Positions 18,646-27,413 of a stretch of 50,275 nucleotides of DNA are shown here, one piece after another (the first letter of the stretch is position 1; each line of letters starts with the position of its first letter). The DNA lies in NCBI GenBank assembly GCA_947258885.1, contig CAMYKD010000077.1, forward strand, positions 1-50,275, written 5' to 3'. Both the position numbers and the translations under genes were made by a program. The notes beneath the pieces are model-generated. The model was not told where the DNA came from and did not search any database. It was given only the letters and a program-made list of their open reading frames with translations. The DNA is from an uncultured Kiloniellales bacterium. Lineage in GTDB: Bacteria; Pseudomonadota; Alphaproteobacteria; Kiloniellales; JAKSDN01.

Positions 18646-20921
18646 GCCGTGGTGGAGCCCGCCGCGACGGCCGCCGCCGCCCCGGCCTGCGCAGGCTCGT
18701 TCGCCGGGGTGCTCGGCGCCGCGTGGACCTCGACCTTGCGGCGCGCGAACTCGATGCCGTTGGCCTCGAAGGCGGCTTTGATGCGCTTGTAGGCCTCGCG
18801 GCGCAGGACGAACTGCTCGCGCGGCAGGCACATGAACTTGACGCGGATGATCATGGCCGAATCGTCGATCTCGGTGACGCCCTGGGACTTCAGCGGCTCG
18901 ATCAGCTTGGGCCCCAGGTCCGGGTCCGCCATCATCTCGCGGCCGACCTGCTTCATCAGCTTCTTGACCTTGTCGATCTCGGTGTCGAAGGGCACCCGGA
19001 AGGACATCTTGTAGATCACCCAGTCGCGGTTGTGGTTGGTGATCGAGCGCAGCTCGCCGAAGGGGATGGTGTGCACCGGGCCGCGGTGGTGGCGCAGGCG
19101 CAGCGAGCGCAGCGAGATCGCCTCGACCTCGCCGCGCAGCTCGCCCATCTCGACGTACTCGCCGACCCTGAACGCGTCCTCGATCAGAAAGAAGATGCCC
19201 GACATGACGTCGCGCACCAGGGTCTGGGCGCCGAAGCCGATGGCGATGCCGACCACCCCGGCGCCGGCCAGCAGCGGGCCGATGTTCACGCCCAGCGCCG
19301 AGAGCAGCAGCATCACGGTCATCACCACCAGCACGACGACGAAGAACTTGCGGGCGAGCGGCAGCAGGGTCTTCATGCGGGCGTTCGGCTCGACCAGCAC
19401 GCCGTTCACCTCGCGCGGCACCAGCCTCCGGTCGATCCCGACCTTGATCAGCTGCCAGCCGACGTACGCGAGCAGCAGGGCGACGGCGGCGTCGAAGCTG
19501 GCCTCGACCAGCGCGTCCTGCGCCTGGGCGCCCATCTCGCCGGACAGGTTGACGCCCCAAAGCTGCAGCACGATGGCGCCGAGGCCGAGCGCCAGTACGA
19601 CGCGCAAGCCGCGCCGCATCACGCCGGCGGTGTTCGGCCCCGTCGCTCCGGCCTCTGCTCCGGCCTCTGCCCTGCCGCCGCCCATCATGTCCTGGAGGAT
19701 GTGGCAGAACCCGCGGTCGAGGATCGGGAACAGCAGGATGACGCCGACCGAGGCGGTGGCCGCCCAGATCGTCGAGGGGCCCCGCGCCAGCATGCTCATC
19801 GCCCAAAGCAGCCAGATCACGGCGACATAGAGGATGGCGAAGACGTGCCATGTGACCGCGAACTGAACGCGCAGCGGCGTCGGTTCGTCCGAATCGCCGG
19901 TTTCGGCCGGCGCCGCTTCGCCTCGGACCACCGCGGACCCGGCGCCGAGAATTGCCGCGGCGACAGCCCCGCGGGCCTGCAGGATCATGACGATCAGCAG
20001 GACGGCCATGATCGCGCCGGTGATCAAAACGATCATCAGATGCGCCTCGAGGGCCATGCCGGTCAGGATCAGGAGGCCGGCGGTCAGCCACGAGAAGACC
20101 GCCACGCCGGCCATCGGCACCGACCAGCGGAAGAGGAAGCGCGCTGCCCCGTCGCCCAGCGGCGCCAAGCGCAGGGCGGGCGTGTAGGGCGCCAGCAGGA
20201 AGCGCGACACAAGCGCCGCGCCGTGGGTGATCAGCGCGCCGGTCAAATAGGTGATCACGAATGTGCGGTCGGGACCTTCGTGGTCGAACAGCAGGACCGC
20301 CAGCCCGAAGGCGACGACGGCGAAGGCGGCGATCGCCAGCAGGTCGAAGACGCTGCGGAAGGCCGCGCCGCAGAGGCGGTCGAACAGGCTCTCGCCGGCC
20401 TGGGCCTCGATGCGCCCGCGCACCGGCGCGGCGAGGCGGCGCACGCCCCAGTAGGCCGCCGTGCCGAGCGCCAGGAGGCCGAGCAGCATGGCGGTCTGCA
20501 GCAGGAATCCGGCAAGGCCCCTGCCGCCCGAGATCCGGTCGATGCCGGTCGCAAGCGCGCCGGGCACGAGGGAGAGGCCCATGGCGACCTGGGCGCCGCG
20601 CCGGCGCAGGGTGTCCGCCATGCGCTCCAGGCCGAGGCGGATCCGCAGCAGGAGCACCCCCAGTCCGCCGTTGCCGCTCTGCTCGCCCGCGGCCTGGCGC
20701 TCGGCGCGCCCGCGCAGCTCGCCGGACAAGAGCTGGCGCACCTGGGCGTCGGTCAGGCCGGCCAGGATGCCGTCGACCTGCTCGGGCGTCAGCGTCTCGG
20801 GAAGCTCCAGCAGCGCGGCGGCGGAATCGCTCTCGGCGGCGCGCACGCCCGGCGGCGCGCCCAGGCAGAGCGCGAGCAGCCCGATACAGGCCATCCGCTG
20901 CCAGAAGCCGCTCATTGTCAT
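18642..20921 (-). CDS. Large MscS-family mechanosensitive ion channel
   Basis: A 759-residue membrane protein with a signal peptide (CIGLLALCLGAPPGVRAAE) and a periplasmic N-terminal helical region of about 100 residues. About ten hydrophobic segments follow, ending in the MscS pore module from about residue 550 (GAGVVGIAIGFGAQTLVRDV, FFLIEDAFRVGEYVE). The C-terminal cytoplasmic beta and alpha/beta vestibule domains follow (TIPFGELRSITNHNRDWV). The length and extra N-terminal helices resemble the YbiO/MscM-like group that opens on hypo-osmotic shock. The C-terminus ends in a low-complexity Ala-rich tail whose stop codon falls in the neighbouring palindromic element. Confidence 0.9.
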   Translation of the reverse strand: MTMSGFWQRMACIGLLALCLGAPPGVRAAESDSAAALLELPETLTPEQVDGILAGLTDAQVRQLLSGELRGRAERQAAGEQSGNGGLGVLLLRIRLGLERMADTLRRRGAQVAMGLSLVPGALATGIDRISGGRGLAGFLLQTAMLLGLLALGTAAYWGVRRLAAPVRGRIEAQAGESLFDRLCGAAFRSVFDLLAIAAFAVVAFGLAVLLFDHEGPDRTFVITYLTGALITHGAALVSRFLLAPYTPALRLAPLGDGAARFLFRWSVPMAGVAVFSWLTAGLLILTGMALEAHLMIVLITGAIMAVLLIVMILQARGAVAAAILGAGSAVVRGEAAPAETGDSDEPTPLRVQFAVTWHVFAILYVAVIWLLWAMSMLARGPSTIWAATASVGVILLFPILDRGFCHILQDMMGGGRAEAGAEAGATGPNTAGVMRRGLRVVLALGLGAIVLQLWGVNLSGEMGAQAQDALVEASFDAAVALLLAYVGWQLIKVGIDRRLVPREVNGVLVEPNARMKTLLPLARKFFVVVLVVMTVMLLLSALGVNIGPLLAGAGVVGIAIGFGAQTLVRDVMSGIFFLIEDAFRVGEYVEMGELRGEVEAISLRSLRLRHHRGPVHTIPFGELRSITNHNRDWVIYKMSFRVPFDTEIDKVKKLMKQVGREMMADPDLGPKLIEPLKSQGVTEIDDSAMIIRVKFMCLPREQFVLRREAYKRIKAAFEANGIEFARRKVEVHAAPSTPANEPAQAGAAAAVAAGSTTA

Positions 20922-21026
20922 GAGAGTCCCCGCTTCGCCTCTTCGCCAAGGCCCACTGTCGGGAGATGTTAGACGAAAGCGAAGGGTCCCGCACCACCGT
21001 CCTTGGCCTCGGGCCGCCGGCCGCCT

Positions 21027-21212
21027 TCAAATTCGGCGTTTCAGGTCGTGCGTGGTGCCGTCGACGCCACCGCTGCGCCAAGTGCGGGTCAGCTTGCATT
21101 TCGGGCAGATGCGGTTGTGCGGCCCCTCGGACCTGAAGGTCTCGCGGCACATCAGGCACCTGCGCGGTTCGGTCCTGCGGCCTCTCGGGCCAGGTTTGGG
21201 ATCGTCCTGCAT
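21027..21212 (-). CDS. Small zinc-ribbon protein, conserved alphaproteobacterial type
   Basis: A 61-residue basic protein starting at 21212 with GGAGG seven bases upstream. The core CLMCRETF…NRICPKCK provides two CxxC pairs, as in a treble-clef or zinc-ribbon fold, and SEGPHNRIC is a pattern I associate with a small conserved alphaproteobacterial family. Likely DNA/RNA- or protein-binding; function unknown. It lies between the MscS gene and a flavin reductase gene on the same strand. Confidence 0.78.
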   Translation of the reverse strand: MQDDPKPGPRGRRTEPRRCLMCRETFRSEGPHNRICPKCKLTRTWRSGGVDGTTHDLKRRI

Positions 21213-21295
21213 ATTTCGGCCTCCGCCTCCCAGAGACCCCGGAAACGCGACCAAACCATGGCGGGATAGGGGTGTTATGGTGTCGGGTGCGGGCG

Positions 21296-21781
21296 TCAGT
21301 CCGCGCCGGCCAGCCTGCGGTACCTGCCGCGGAAGAACGCCAGCGGCGCGCCGTCCCCGTCGGACGCGATCCCCAGCACCTCGCCGACCAGGATCACGTG
21401 GTCGCCGGCTTCGTGACGGGCGTGGACCCGGCACTCGAAGGCGGCCAAGGCGTCCTTCAGGATCGGGCAGCCGGTCCGCCAGGTCTCGGCGTCGAGTCCC
21501 TGCCAGCTGCCGCCCTCGATCCGGGCGAAGTCGTCGGCCAGCCGCGCCTGGCCCTCGCGCAGCACGTTGACCGCGAAATGCCCGGCCGCCTGGAAGGCCT
21601 CGAACCAGACCGAGGCGCGGTCCAGGCAGAAGGAGACCAGCGGCGGCGCCAGCGAGACCGAGGTGAAGGAGCTGGCCGTCATGGCGAGCCTCGCGCCGTC
21701 CGTCCCCAGCGCGGTCACGACGGCGACGCCGGTCGGGTAGCAGCCCAGGGCCCGGCGGAACTCGTCCGAGTCGAAAGACAT
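21296..21781 (-). CDS. Flavin reductase-like domain protein (FMN-dependent, split-barrel)
   Basis: A 161-residue protein. The pattern FRRALGCYPTGVAVVTA, MTASSFTSVSLAPPLVSFCL, HFAVNVLREGQ and FECRVHARHEAGDHVILVGEV is the standard flavin-reductase-like domain (the small component of two-component monooxygenases, HpaC type). It supplies reduced flavin to a partner oxygenase. No oxygenase is in the window, so the partner is unknown. It is divergent from the TTT transporter operon. Confidence 0.88.
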   Translation of the reverse strand: MSFDSDEFRRALGCYPTGVAVVTALGTDGARLAMTASSFTSVSLAPPLVSFCLDRASVWFEAFQAAGHFAVNVLREGQARLADDFARIEGGSWQGLDAETWRTGCPILKDALAAFECRVHARHEAGDHVILVGEVLGIASDGDGAPLAFFRGRYRRLAGAD

Positions 21782-21987
21782 TTGAAGGCCCCTTCGCAGT
21801 ACGTCCGATGGCCGGACCCGGCCCGGCGTGGCTAAATAGACTCGCCCCCGCAACCGGGTTAGAATTGCCGGCAATACCTCCCGCCAGGGGCGAGTCTACC
21901 CGTGGAGGCGGGGTGGGGCCAGGCACGGCCGGAGCCCCTATAACACGGCGTCAACGACAACGGTATTCAGACGAGGAGGAGGAACAG

Positions 21988-22965
21988 GTGACAAATCGTA
22001 CTATCGTAAGATCCTGCATCGCGGCCGCGATGCTGGCCGTCCTGCCGGTTTCGGCCGGCGCGGCGGTCGACCTGCCCTGCCAGGCGGTCAAGCTGATCGT
22101 GCCCTGGAAGCCGGGCGGCGGCACGGACATCATCTTCCGCGAGGTGGCGCTCGAGGCCCAGAAGCACCTGGGCAAGGACATCGTCATCCAGAACATCGCG
22201 GGGCAGAGCGGCTCCAAGGGCGCCAAGGTGGCCAAGGACGCCCGGCCCGACGGCTGCACGATCTTCGCCGGCCACGATTCCCTGCAGACGACCTACGTGA
22301 CCGGCAAGACCGACTTCAACTATTTCGCCTACGAGCCCATCGTGCTGCTCACCTTTACCCCCGCCATCGTCGGCGCCAGCGGCAAGGTCGATTGGAACGA
22401 CATGGCCGAGATGGTCGCCTACGCCAAAGCGCACCCGGGCGAGGTGCTGATCGGGGCGACGCTCAACTCGACCAGCCACTTCCTGGCGGCTGCGGTCGAG
22501 GACGCCGCCGGCATCAAGCTGAAGATCGTCAGCTACGAAGGCACCGCCGAGCGCAAGACCGCCATGATGGGCGGCCACGTCCAGCTCGGCGAGCTCAACA
22601 TCACGGCGGCCCAGAAGCTGTTCAAGACGGGCGATCTCAAGGGCCTCGGCATCGCCACGGAACAGCGCGATCCCCGTCTGCCGGACCTGCCGACCCTGAG
22701 GGAGCAGGGCTACGACATCGTCACCGGGATCAGCCGCGGCGTCTTCGCGCCCAAGGGCACGCCAAAGGAGATCCTCGACATGTACGAGGCGGCCTTCGCC
22801 AAGTCCATGCAGAGCCCCGAGCTCACGAAGAGCCTGGAGGGGAAGGGTACGGTGCCGACCTTCAAGAGCCGCGCCGACTTCGTGCCCTTCCTGACGAAGA
22901 GCGCCGAGGAGATCGAGGGCCTGGCCAAGAAGATCGGCATCTTCAAGGGCAAGAAGGCCTCTTAA
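21988..22965 (+). CDS. tctC: TTT (tripartite tricarboxylate transporter) periplasmic substrate-binding protein
   Basis: A 325-residue protein starting at GTG 21988 behind a strong GAGGAGGAGG. A signal peptide (IAAAMLAVLPVSAGA) is followed by the Bug-family signatures IVPWKPGGGTDIIFR, VIQNIAGQSGSKGA, the G-A-T-L-N-S-T-S loop and FAPKGTPKEILDMYEAA. It captures a carboxylate in the periplasm and hands it to TctA/TctB. First gene of tctC-tctB-tctA, then an aspartate dehydrogenase-like gene, so the cargo may be a dicarboxylate or amino acid (inference). Confidence 0.92.
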   Translation: MTNRTIVRSCIAAAMLAVLPVSAGAAVDLPCQAVKLIVPWKPGGGTDIIFREVALEAQKHLGKDIVIQNIAGQSGSKGAKVAKDARPDGCTIFAGHDSLQTTYVTGKTDFNYFAYEPIVLLTFTPAIVGASGKVDWNDMAEMVAYAKAHPGEVLIGATLNSTSHFLAAAVEDAAGIKLKIVSYEGTAERKTAMMGGHVQLGELNITAAQKLFKTGDLKGLGIATEQRDPRLPDLPTLREQGYDIVTGISRGVFAPKGTPKEILDMYEAAFAKSMQSPELTKSLEGKGTVPTFKSRADFVPFLTKSAEEIEGLAKKIGIFKGKKAS

Positions 22966-22986
22966 GGTCTAAGAGGCAATCGAAAT

Positions 22987-23020
22987 CGGGCGCGCGGGGA
23001 AAGGGCTCTCCGCGCGCCCG
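22987..23020 (+). other. Intercistronic stem-loop between tctC and tctB
   Basis: A 14-bp stem (CGGGCGCGCGGGGA / TCTCCGCGCGCCCG, one G·U) with a 6-base loop. It has no T-run. Such structures after the binding-protein gene often stabilise or partly terminate the transcript, so the receptor is made in excess. Confidence 0.6.
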
Positions 23021-23039
23021 TCAAGCGGCGAGGTCCGGC

Positions 23040-23534
23040 ATGCGCATGCGTTCCGATACCGGGATCGGACTGGTCCTGCTCATGTTCTGCGGGATCATGT
23101 TCCTGCAGACCCGGGAGATACCCGAGCCCCTGTTCGGGTCGGCGGGCGCGGCGTTCTTTCCGACCGTCCTTCTGGTGCTTCTGACGCCGCTCTCCGCGGC
23201 GCTCTTCCTGCACGGCCTGATCGGCGACCTGCGCGCGCGGGGGGCGCCGACCGTCGCTCCGGCCCGGCGGAGTTTCGGCGCGTGGTTCGCCGACTACCGG
23301 AACGTGATCGTCTCGTTCCTGCTGTTCTTTCTGTTCGTGGCCCTGCTGGAGCCGATCGGATACATGCTCTCCGGCTTTCTGTTCCTCTTCGCCATGCAGG
23401 CGTTCCTGGGGCCCCGGAGCTGGCGGAAGATGATCCAGCACGCCCTGGTCTCGGCCGGCGTCGTCCTCTTTCTCTGGGTGATGTTCCGCTGGGTCCTGGT
23501 CGTCCTTTTGCCGGAAGGCGACATCTTCTATTGA
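23040..23534 (+). CDS. tctB: TTT transporter small membrane subunit
   Basis: A 164-residue protein; ATG 23040 with GAGG at 23030–23033. It has four hydrophobic segments in the TctB pattern: an N-terminal pair around FPTVLLVLLTPLSAALFLHG and a C-terminal pair (FLLFFLFVALLEPIGYMLSG, ALVSAGVVLFLWVMFRWVLV). It is the poorly conserved small subunit that pairs with TctA in the inner membrane. It lies between tctC and tctA, 36 bases before tctA. Confidence 0.9.
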   Translation: MRMRSDTGIGLVLLMFCGIMFLQTREIPEPLFGSAGAAFFPTVLLVLLTPLSAALFLHGLIGDLRARGAPTVAPARRSFGAWFADYRNVIVSFLLFFLFVALLEPIGYMLSGFLFLFAMQAFLGPRSWRKMIQHALVSAGVVLFLWVMFRWVLVVLLPEGDIFY

Positions 23535-23570
23535 GTGGGCGTTAGGCGGCGGCGGGGGGAGCGGCACACG

Positions 23571-25247
23571 ATGTTGGAAAGCATTCTCGAGGCCTTCTTT
23601 CAGGTCTTCCAGTTCAAGCTTCTCGCCTTGATCACGGTCGGCACGCTGGCCGGCATCGTGGCCGGGGCCATTCCCGGCTTCACGATCACCATGGCGATCG
23701 TGCTGACCCTGCCGTTTACCTTCGGCATGAGCCCCGTCGAGGGGCTTTCGACCATGCTGGGGGTCTTCGTCGGCGGCTTCTCGGGCGGGCTCATTTCGGG
23801 CACGCTCTTGGGCATTCCCGGCACGCCCTCGTCGGTCGCGACCACCTTCGACGGCTTTCCGCTGGCGCGGCGGGGCCATCCAGGACTCGCGCTCGGCGTC
23901 GGGGTCTGGTCGTCGTTCTTCGGCGGTCTGATCGGGGCGATGCTGCTCATGAGCTTCGCGCCGCCGCTTGCCCTGATCGGGCTGTGGTTCGGGCCCTGGG
24001 AGTATTTCGCGCTGATCGTCTTCGCGCTCACCATCATCGCCAGCCTGTCGGGCGAATCCCTGCTCAAGGGCGGCATCGCCGGGGTGCTAGGCCTGCTGCT
24101 GGCGATGGTCGGCGAGGACGCGATCACCGCCACCTCGCGCTTCTCCTTCGGCATCGACGACCTCAACCAGGGCTTCTCGATCCTGCCGGTGCTGATCGGG
24201 CTGTTCGCCTTCAGCCAGCTGTTGAGCGACGTGGAGCGTAAGGAGGCGGCGCAGAGCGCGCTCATCCAGGCCGAGGCCGAGACCATCAAGATCGAGCACT
24301 GGAAAGCGATCCGGACGATCTTCCGCCAGCCGCTCAACCTGATCCGCTCGTCGCTGATCGGGGTCTTCATCGGCGCCCTGCCGGCCGCCGGCGGCACGAT
24401 CTCCAACGTGCTCAGCTACGACCAGTCCAAGAAGGCCTCGAAGCATCCCGAGAAGTACGGCACCGGCATCCCCGACGGCGTCATCGCCTCGGAGGCGGCC
24501 AACAACGGCACGGCGGGCGGCGCGCTGATCACCATGATGGCGCTCGGCATTCCCGGCGACATCGTGACCGCGATCATGCTGGGCGCGCTCTTGATCCACA
24601 ACGTGGTGCCGGGCCCGACCTTCATCACCGAGGAGCCGCTGCTCGCCTACGGCATCTTCATGGCCTTCTTCGTCGCCCATTTCGTCATGATCGCGCTGCA
24701 GGCGGTGGGCCTCAGGGTGTTCCTGAAGATCACGAAAATTCCCAAGTACGTGCTGGCCTCGACCATCCTGTTCTTCTGCGCGATCGGCGTCTTTGCGCTC
24801 AACAACATCGTGTTCGACATCTGGGTGCTGTTCGGTTTCGGCCTGCTGGGCTATGTGATGAAGAAGTTCGGCTTCCCGCTGGCGCCCATGATCATCGGCG
24901 TGGTGCTGGGCACGATCGCCGAGCTGAACCTGAACCGGGCCTATATGAGCGACCCGGACCCCTGGGTCTTCTTCACCCGGCCGATCTCGCTGTTCTTCCT
25001 GATCCTGGCCGCGATCTCGCTTGTCTTCCCGTTCAGCCAGCGCCACCGGGCCGCCCCCTGGGTGCGCTTCTTCCTGCCCGTCAGCCTGGTCGCCGTCTCG
25101 GCGCCCTTCTGGATCACCCTGGGCTGGCCGATGGCGGGCGGCGCGGTCTTCGTCGCCGCGGGCCTCTTCGTCTTCTGGCGCCGCCTGCGCGCCGAGGGTG
25201 CCGGGCTGGGCGAGGTGACGCGGACCATGATCGGGAACGGGGAATAG
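23571..25247 (+). CDS. tctA: TTT transporter large permease subunit
   Basis: A 558-residue protein with about twelve transmembrane segments. The family signatures GAIPGFTITMAIVLTLPFTF, LGIPGTPSSVATTFDG, GALPAAGGTISNVLSYDQSK and MALGIPGDIVTAIMLGALL correspond to the conserved Gly/Pro loops of the two TctA halves. It forms the ion-coupled carboxylate channel with TctB. The downstream aspartate dehydrogenase-like gene begins only six bases after its stop, so they are probably co-translated. Confidence 0.95.
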   Translation: MLESILEAFFQVFQFKLLALITVGTLAGIVAGAIPGFTITMAIVLTLPFTFGMSPVEGLSTMLGVFVGGFSGGLISGTLLGIPGTPSSVATTFDGFPLARRGHPGLALGVGVWSSFFGGLIGAMLLMSFAPPLALIGLWFGPWEYFALIVFALTIIASLSGESLLKGGIAGVLGLLLAMVGEDAITATSRFSFGIDDLNQGFSILPVLIGLFAFSQLLSDVERKEAAQSALIQAEAETIKIEHWKAIRTIFRQPLNLIRSSLIGVFIGALPAAGGTISNVLSYDQSKKASKHPEKYGTGIPDGVIASEAANNGTAGGALITMMALGIPGDIVTAIMLGALLIHNVVPGPTFITEEPLLAYGIFMAFFVAHFVMIALQAVGLRVFLKITKIPKYVLASTILFFCAIGVFALNNIVFDIWVLFGFGLLGYVMKKFGFPLAPMIIGVVLGTIAELNLNRAYMSDPDPWVFFTRPISLFFLILAAISLVFPFSQRHRAAPWVRFFLPVSLVAVSAPFWITLGWPMAGGAVFVAAGLFVFWRRLRAEGAGLGEVTRTMIGNGE

Positions 25248-25253
25248 CCCTCC

Positions 25254-26075
25254 GTGACCCGCGCGAGGGAGGCCTTGTCCGTCGCCGTCGGCGGCCTGGG
25301 TGCCATCGGCCTGCCGGTGGCACGGCGTCTGGACGCGGGCATCGACGGCCTGCGGCTGGTCGCCGTGGCGGCCCGGGACCGCGACAAGGCGCGTGCCAAG
25401 ATGGCGGGCTTCGCGACGCCGGTGCCGGTCGTCGGGCTCGTGGACCTGGCCGAACGCGCCGAGGTCGTCGTCGAATGCGCGCCCGCCGCCGTCTTCGTCA
25501 CCCTGGCCGAGAGCGCGGTCGAAAAGGGCCGCGTCTTCGTGCCGGTCAGTGTCGGCGCCCTGCTGCCGCGCCTGGACTTGGTCGAGCGGGCGAAGGAGAC
25601 CGGCGCGCGCATCGTCGTACCGAGCGGCGCCTTGCTCGGGCTGGACGCCGTGCGCGCCGCGGCGGAAGGGACGATCGAAGGCGTTACGCTGGTCACCCGC
25701 AAGCCGCCGGGGGGCCTCGCGGGCGCGCCCTATCTGGTGGAGCACGGCATCGCGCTCGATGGCCTCTCGGAACCGCTCAAGGTCTTCGACGGCACCGCCC
25801 GCGAGGGCGCCCGGGGCTTCCCGGCCAACGTCAACGTGGCCGCGGCGCTCAGCCTCGCCGGCATCGGCCCCGACGAGACGCGCCTGGAGATCTGGGCCGA
25901 TCCGACCGTGACCCGCAACACCCACACGATCGAGGTCGAGGCCGACAGCGCCCGCTTTCGAATGACCATCGAGAACGTGCCCTCGGAGGAGAACCCGCGC
26001 ACCGGCCGGATCACGCCCCTGAGCGTGATCGCGACACTCCGGCGCCTGACCGCGCCGCTCGTGGCCGGAACATAG
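25254..26075 (+). CDS. L-aspartate dehydrogenase family protein
   Basis: A 273-residue protein starting at GTG 25254, six bases after tctA. The Rossmann motif VGGLGAIGLPVARRL is followed by VVVECAPAAVFV, VVPSGALLGLDAV, PANVNVAAALSLAGIG, the TRNTHTIEVEAD segment with the catalytic-type His, and the diagnostic ENPRTGRITPLSV. Such enzymes interconvert aspartate and oxaloacetate or iminosuccinate with NAD(P)H. Its place at the end of a carboxylate transporter operon rather than beside nadA/nadC argues for a catabolic role: imported aspartate or a related compound feeding central metabolism (inference). Confidence 0.85.
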   Translation: MTRAREALSVAVGGLGAIGLPVARRLDAGIDGLRLVAVAARDRDKARAKMAGFATPVPVVGLVDLAERAEVVVECAPAAVFVTLAESAVEKGRVFVPVSVGALLPRLDLVERAKETGARIVVPSGALLGLDAVRAAAEGTIEGVTLVTRKPPGGLAGAPYLVEHGIALDGLSEPLKVFDGTAREGARGFPANVNVAAALSLAGIGPDETRLEIWADPTVTRNTHTIEVEADSARFRMTIENVPSEENPRTGRITPLSVIATLRRLTAPLVAGT

Positions 26076-26109
26076 CTGCACCCAGCAGGGAGCGGGGGGC
26101 AGCCCGGGG

Positions 26110-26475
26110 CTAGGCGGCTTTTCCGCAGACCCCGGCTATGAACCTGACGTGCTGCTCGGTTTGGCCGAAGTCCATCGCGGTCCTGCGCCGGAAGACGACC
26201 CGCACCTTGTCCGTCTCCGCCTGCGCCACCGTGATCTCGTGGTCTGCGATGGCTGAGTAGGGCGGCGGCGAGACGATCAGATCGGCCGTTCTGGCCTCGT
26301 CGTCGTAGAGCGTACGCAGGGTCGCTCTTTGCGGCGTGCCGCGCTCCACGCAGGCGGCAAAGGCCTTGTATTGCCCGCGATACTCGCCGACCCAGTAGGG
26401 CTCGGCCCGACCCGCCTTCTGCGCGCCCGCGCAGCCGGCCAACGTGGTCGCCAGAACTGCCGCCAATATCCTCAT
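26110..26475 (-). CDS. Small lipoprotein of unknown function
   Basis: A 121-residue protein with a short lipoprotein signal ending in the lipobox LAGC (Cys15), so probably anchored to the inner or outer membrane. The mature part has two further Cys residues, one near the C-terminus (FIAGVCGKAA) and one in FAACVERGTPQ, that could form a disulfide. I do not recognise the family. It is convergent with the TTT operon, 34 bases from its end. Confidence 0.7.
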   Translation of the reverse strand: MRILAAVLATTLAGCAGAQKAGRAEPYWVGEYRGQYKAFAACVERGTPQRATLRTLYDDEARTADLIVSPPPYSAIADHEITVAQAETDKVRVVFRRRTAMDFGQTEQHVRFIAGVCGKAA

Positions 26476-26489
26476 GTCCGCGAGGTTCG

Positions 26490-26699
26490 CACATCTTCGC
26501 GCGTGAGTAAATGGCTAATGCCTGTCAAGTTCTTTTCAAGCCGTCATTTCGACAATACTGTAATACCGTCATTGACCGAGATCTTTGACCGAATCCATAA
26601 GATATTTTGGGATTTTATCATCGAGCGGGATGTGCTAATCGATCTTGACGTGTATGGGGTAGTGATGTTTACAACAAGGATGGAAGAGGAGAAGGAAGG
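26490..26699 (+). other. AT-rich intergenic segment with a possible 61-codon ORF coupled to the next gene
   Basis: Base composition drops sharply between the lipoprotein and the secreted-protein gene. ATG 26521 opens a 61-codon frame (starting MPVKFFSSRHFDN, ending MEEEKEG) whose TGA overlaps the ATG of the next gene as ATGA (26700–26703). There is no ribosome site before it, so it may simply be a promoter region. The GAGGAGAAGGAAGG at its end serves the downstream gene. Confidence 0.3.
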
Positions 26700-27224
26700 A
26701 TGAGACGATTGATTCTGGCTTTGGCCTGTTGTGCCCTCTCGACGGGGGCGTGGGCGCAGACTCAGACCAGCGTGCCCAAGGAGATCACCGGCTACAAGAC
26801 GATCCTGGTGAGCTTCTCCGAGGGCGCGAAGAAGTGCAACCTGGAGGACCCGGCGGCCTATTCGGCGCGCCTGGGCGAGAAGCTCGCCGCGATCGGCGTG
26901 CCGCAGAACGACGAAAGTCTCCTGGTTGCCACCCTGGGCGTCTCCGGCAAGAAGTTCGGCGCAATCGGCGGGCACTGCGTATCCATGGTCGAGCTGAGGT
27001 TCAACGCCGCCCTGGGCAAGGAGAATATCGTCACCGACAACCAGACCGTCCGTCAGGCGGTCGACAAGCTGGGCGTGTTCCCGATCACCCTCTACTCGAA
27101 CGGCATGTTCGGGGTCCAGCCGCAGGCCGAGCCGGCGGCGGGAGGAGAGAGCATCGAGTCCAGGAAAGCCGTCCTCGGGATGATCGACGACCTGGTGGAG
27201 AACTTCAAGAAGAAGCGCCAGTGA
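26700..27224 (+). CDS. Secreted/periplasmic protein of unknown function
   Basis: A 174-residue protein with a clear signal peptide (MRRLILALACCALSTGAWA, cleavage before QTQ) and a strong GGAGAAGGAAGG upstream. The mature domain (VPKEITGYKTILVSFSEGAK, VTDNQTVRQAVDKLGVFPIT) has two Cys residues (KKCNLED, GGHCVSM) that may form a disulfide. The alternating beta/helix pattern and a charged helical C-terminus (MIDDLVENFKKKRQ) are visible, but no family is recognised. The gene follows an AT-rich promoter-like stretch. Confidence 0.75.
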   Translation: MRRLILALACCALSTGAWAQTQTSVPKEITGYKTILVSFSEGAKKCNLEDPAAYSARLGEKLAAIGVPQNDESLLVATLGVSGKKFGAIGGHCVSMVELRFNAALGKENIVTDNQTVRQAVDKLGVFPITLYSNGMFGVQPQAEPAAGGESIESRKAVLGMIDDLVENFKKKRQ

Positions 27225-27279
27225 CGGCTTGAACGCTGCGGCACTGGAGACTTGCCGGCGGCCGCGGTTTGATGGCGAG

Positions 27280-27316
27280 CTCCAGGTTCGTCCCGGGTGA
27301 CCGGGCGAACCTGGAG
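27280..27316 (+). other. Long hairpin after the secreted-protein gene
   Basis: CTCCAGGTTCG-T-CCCGG pairs with CCGGGCGAACCTGGAG around a GTGA loop, with one bulged T: 16 paired bases. No T-run follows. It lies between convergent genes and could act as a transcript end on either strand. Confidence 0.5.
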
Positions 27317-27413
27317 ACGGCCGTGTCCTGGCCGCAGACGGGGCAGGGGGCCGTTCCGATGATCGAACGAAGGGGACGTCGCGACCCAACCGCCGATCCC
27401 GGCGGCCCGCCTG

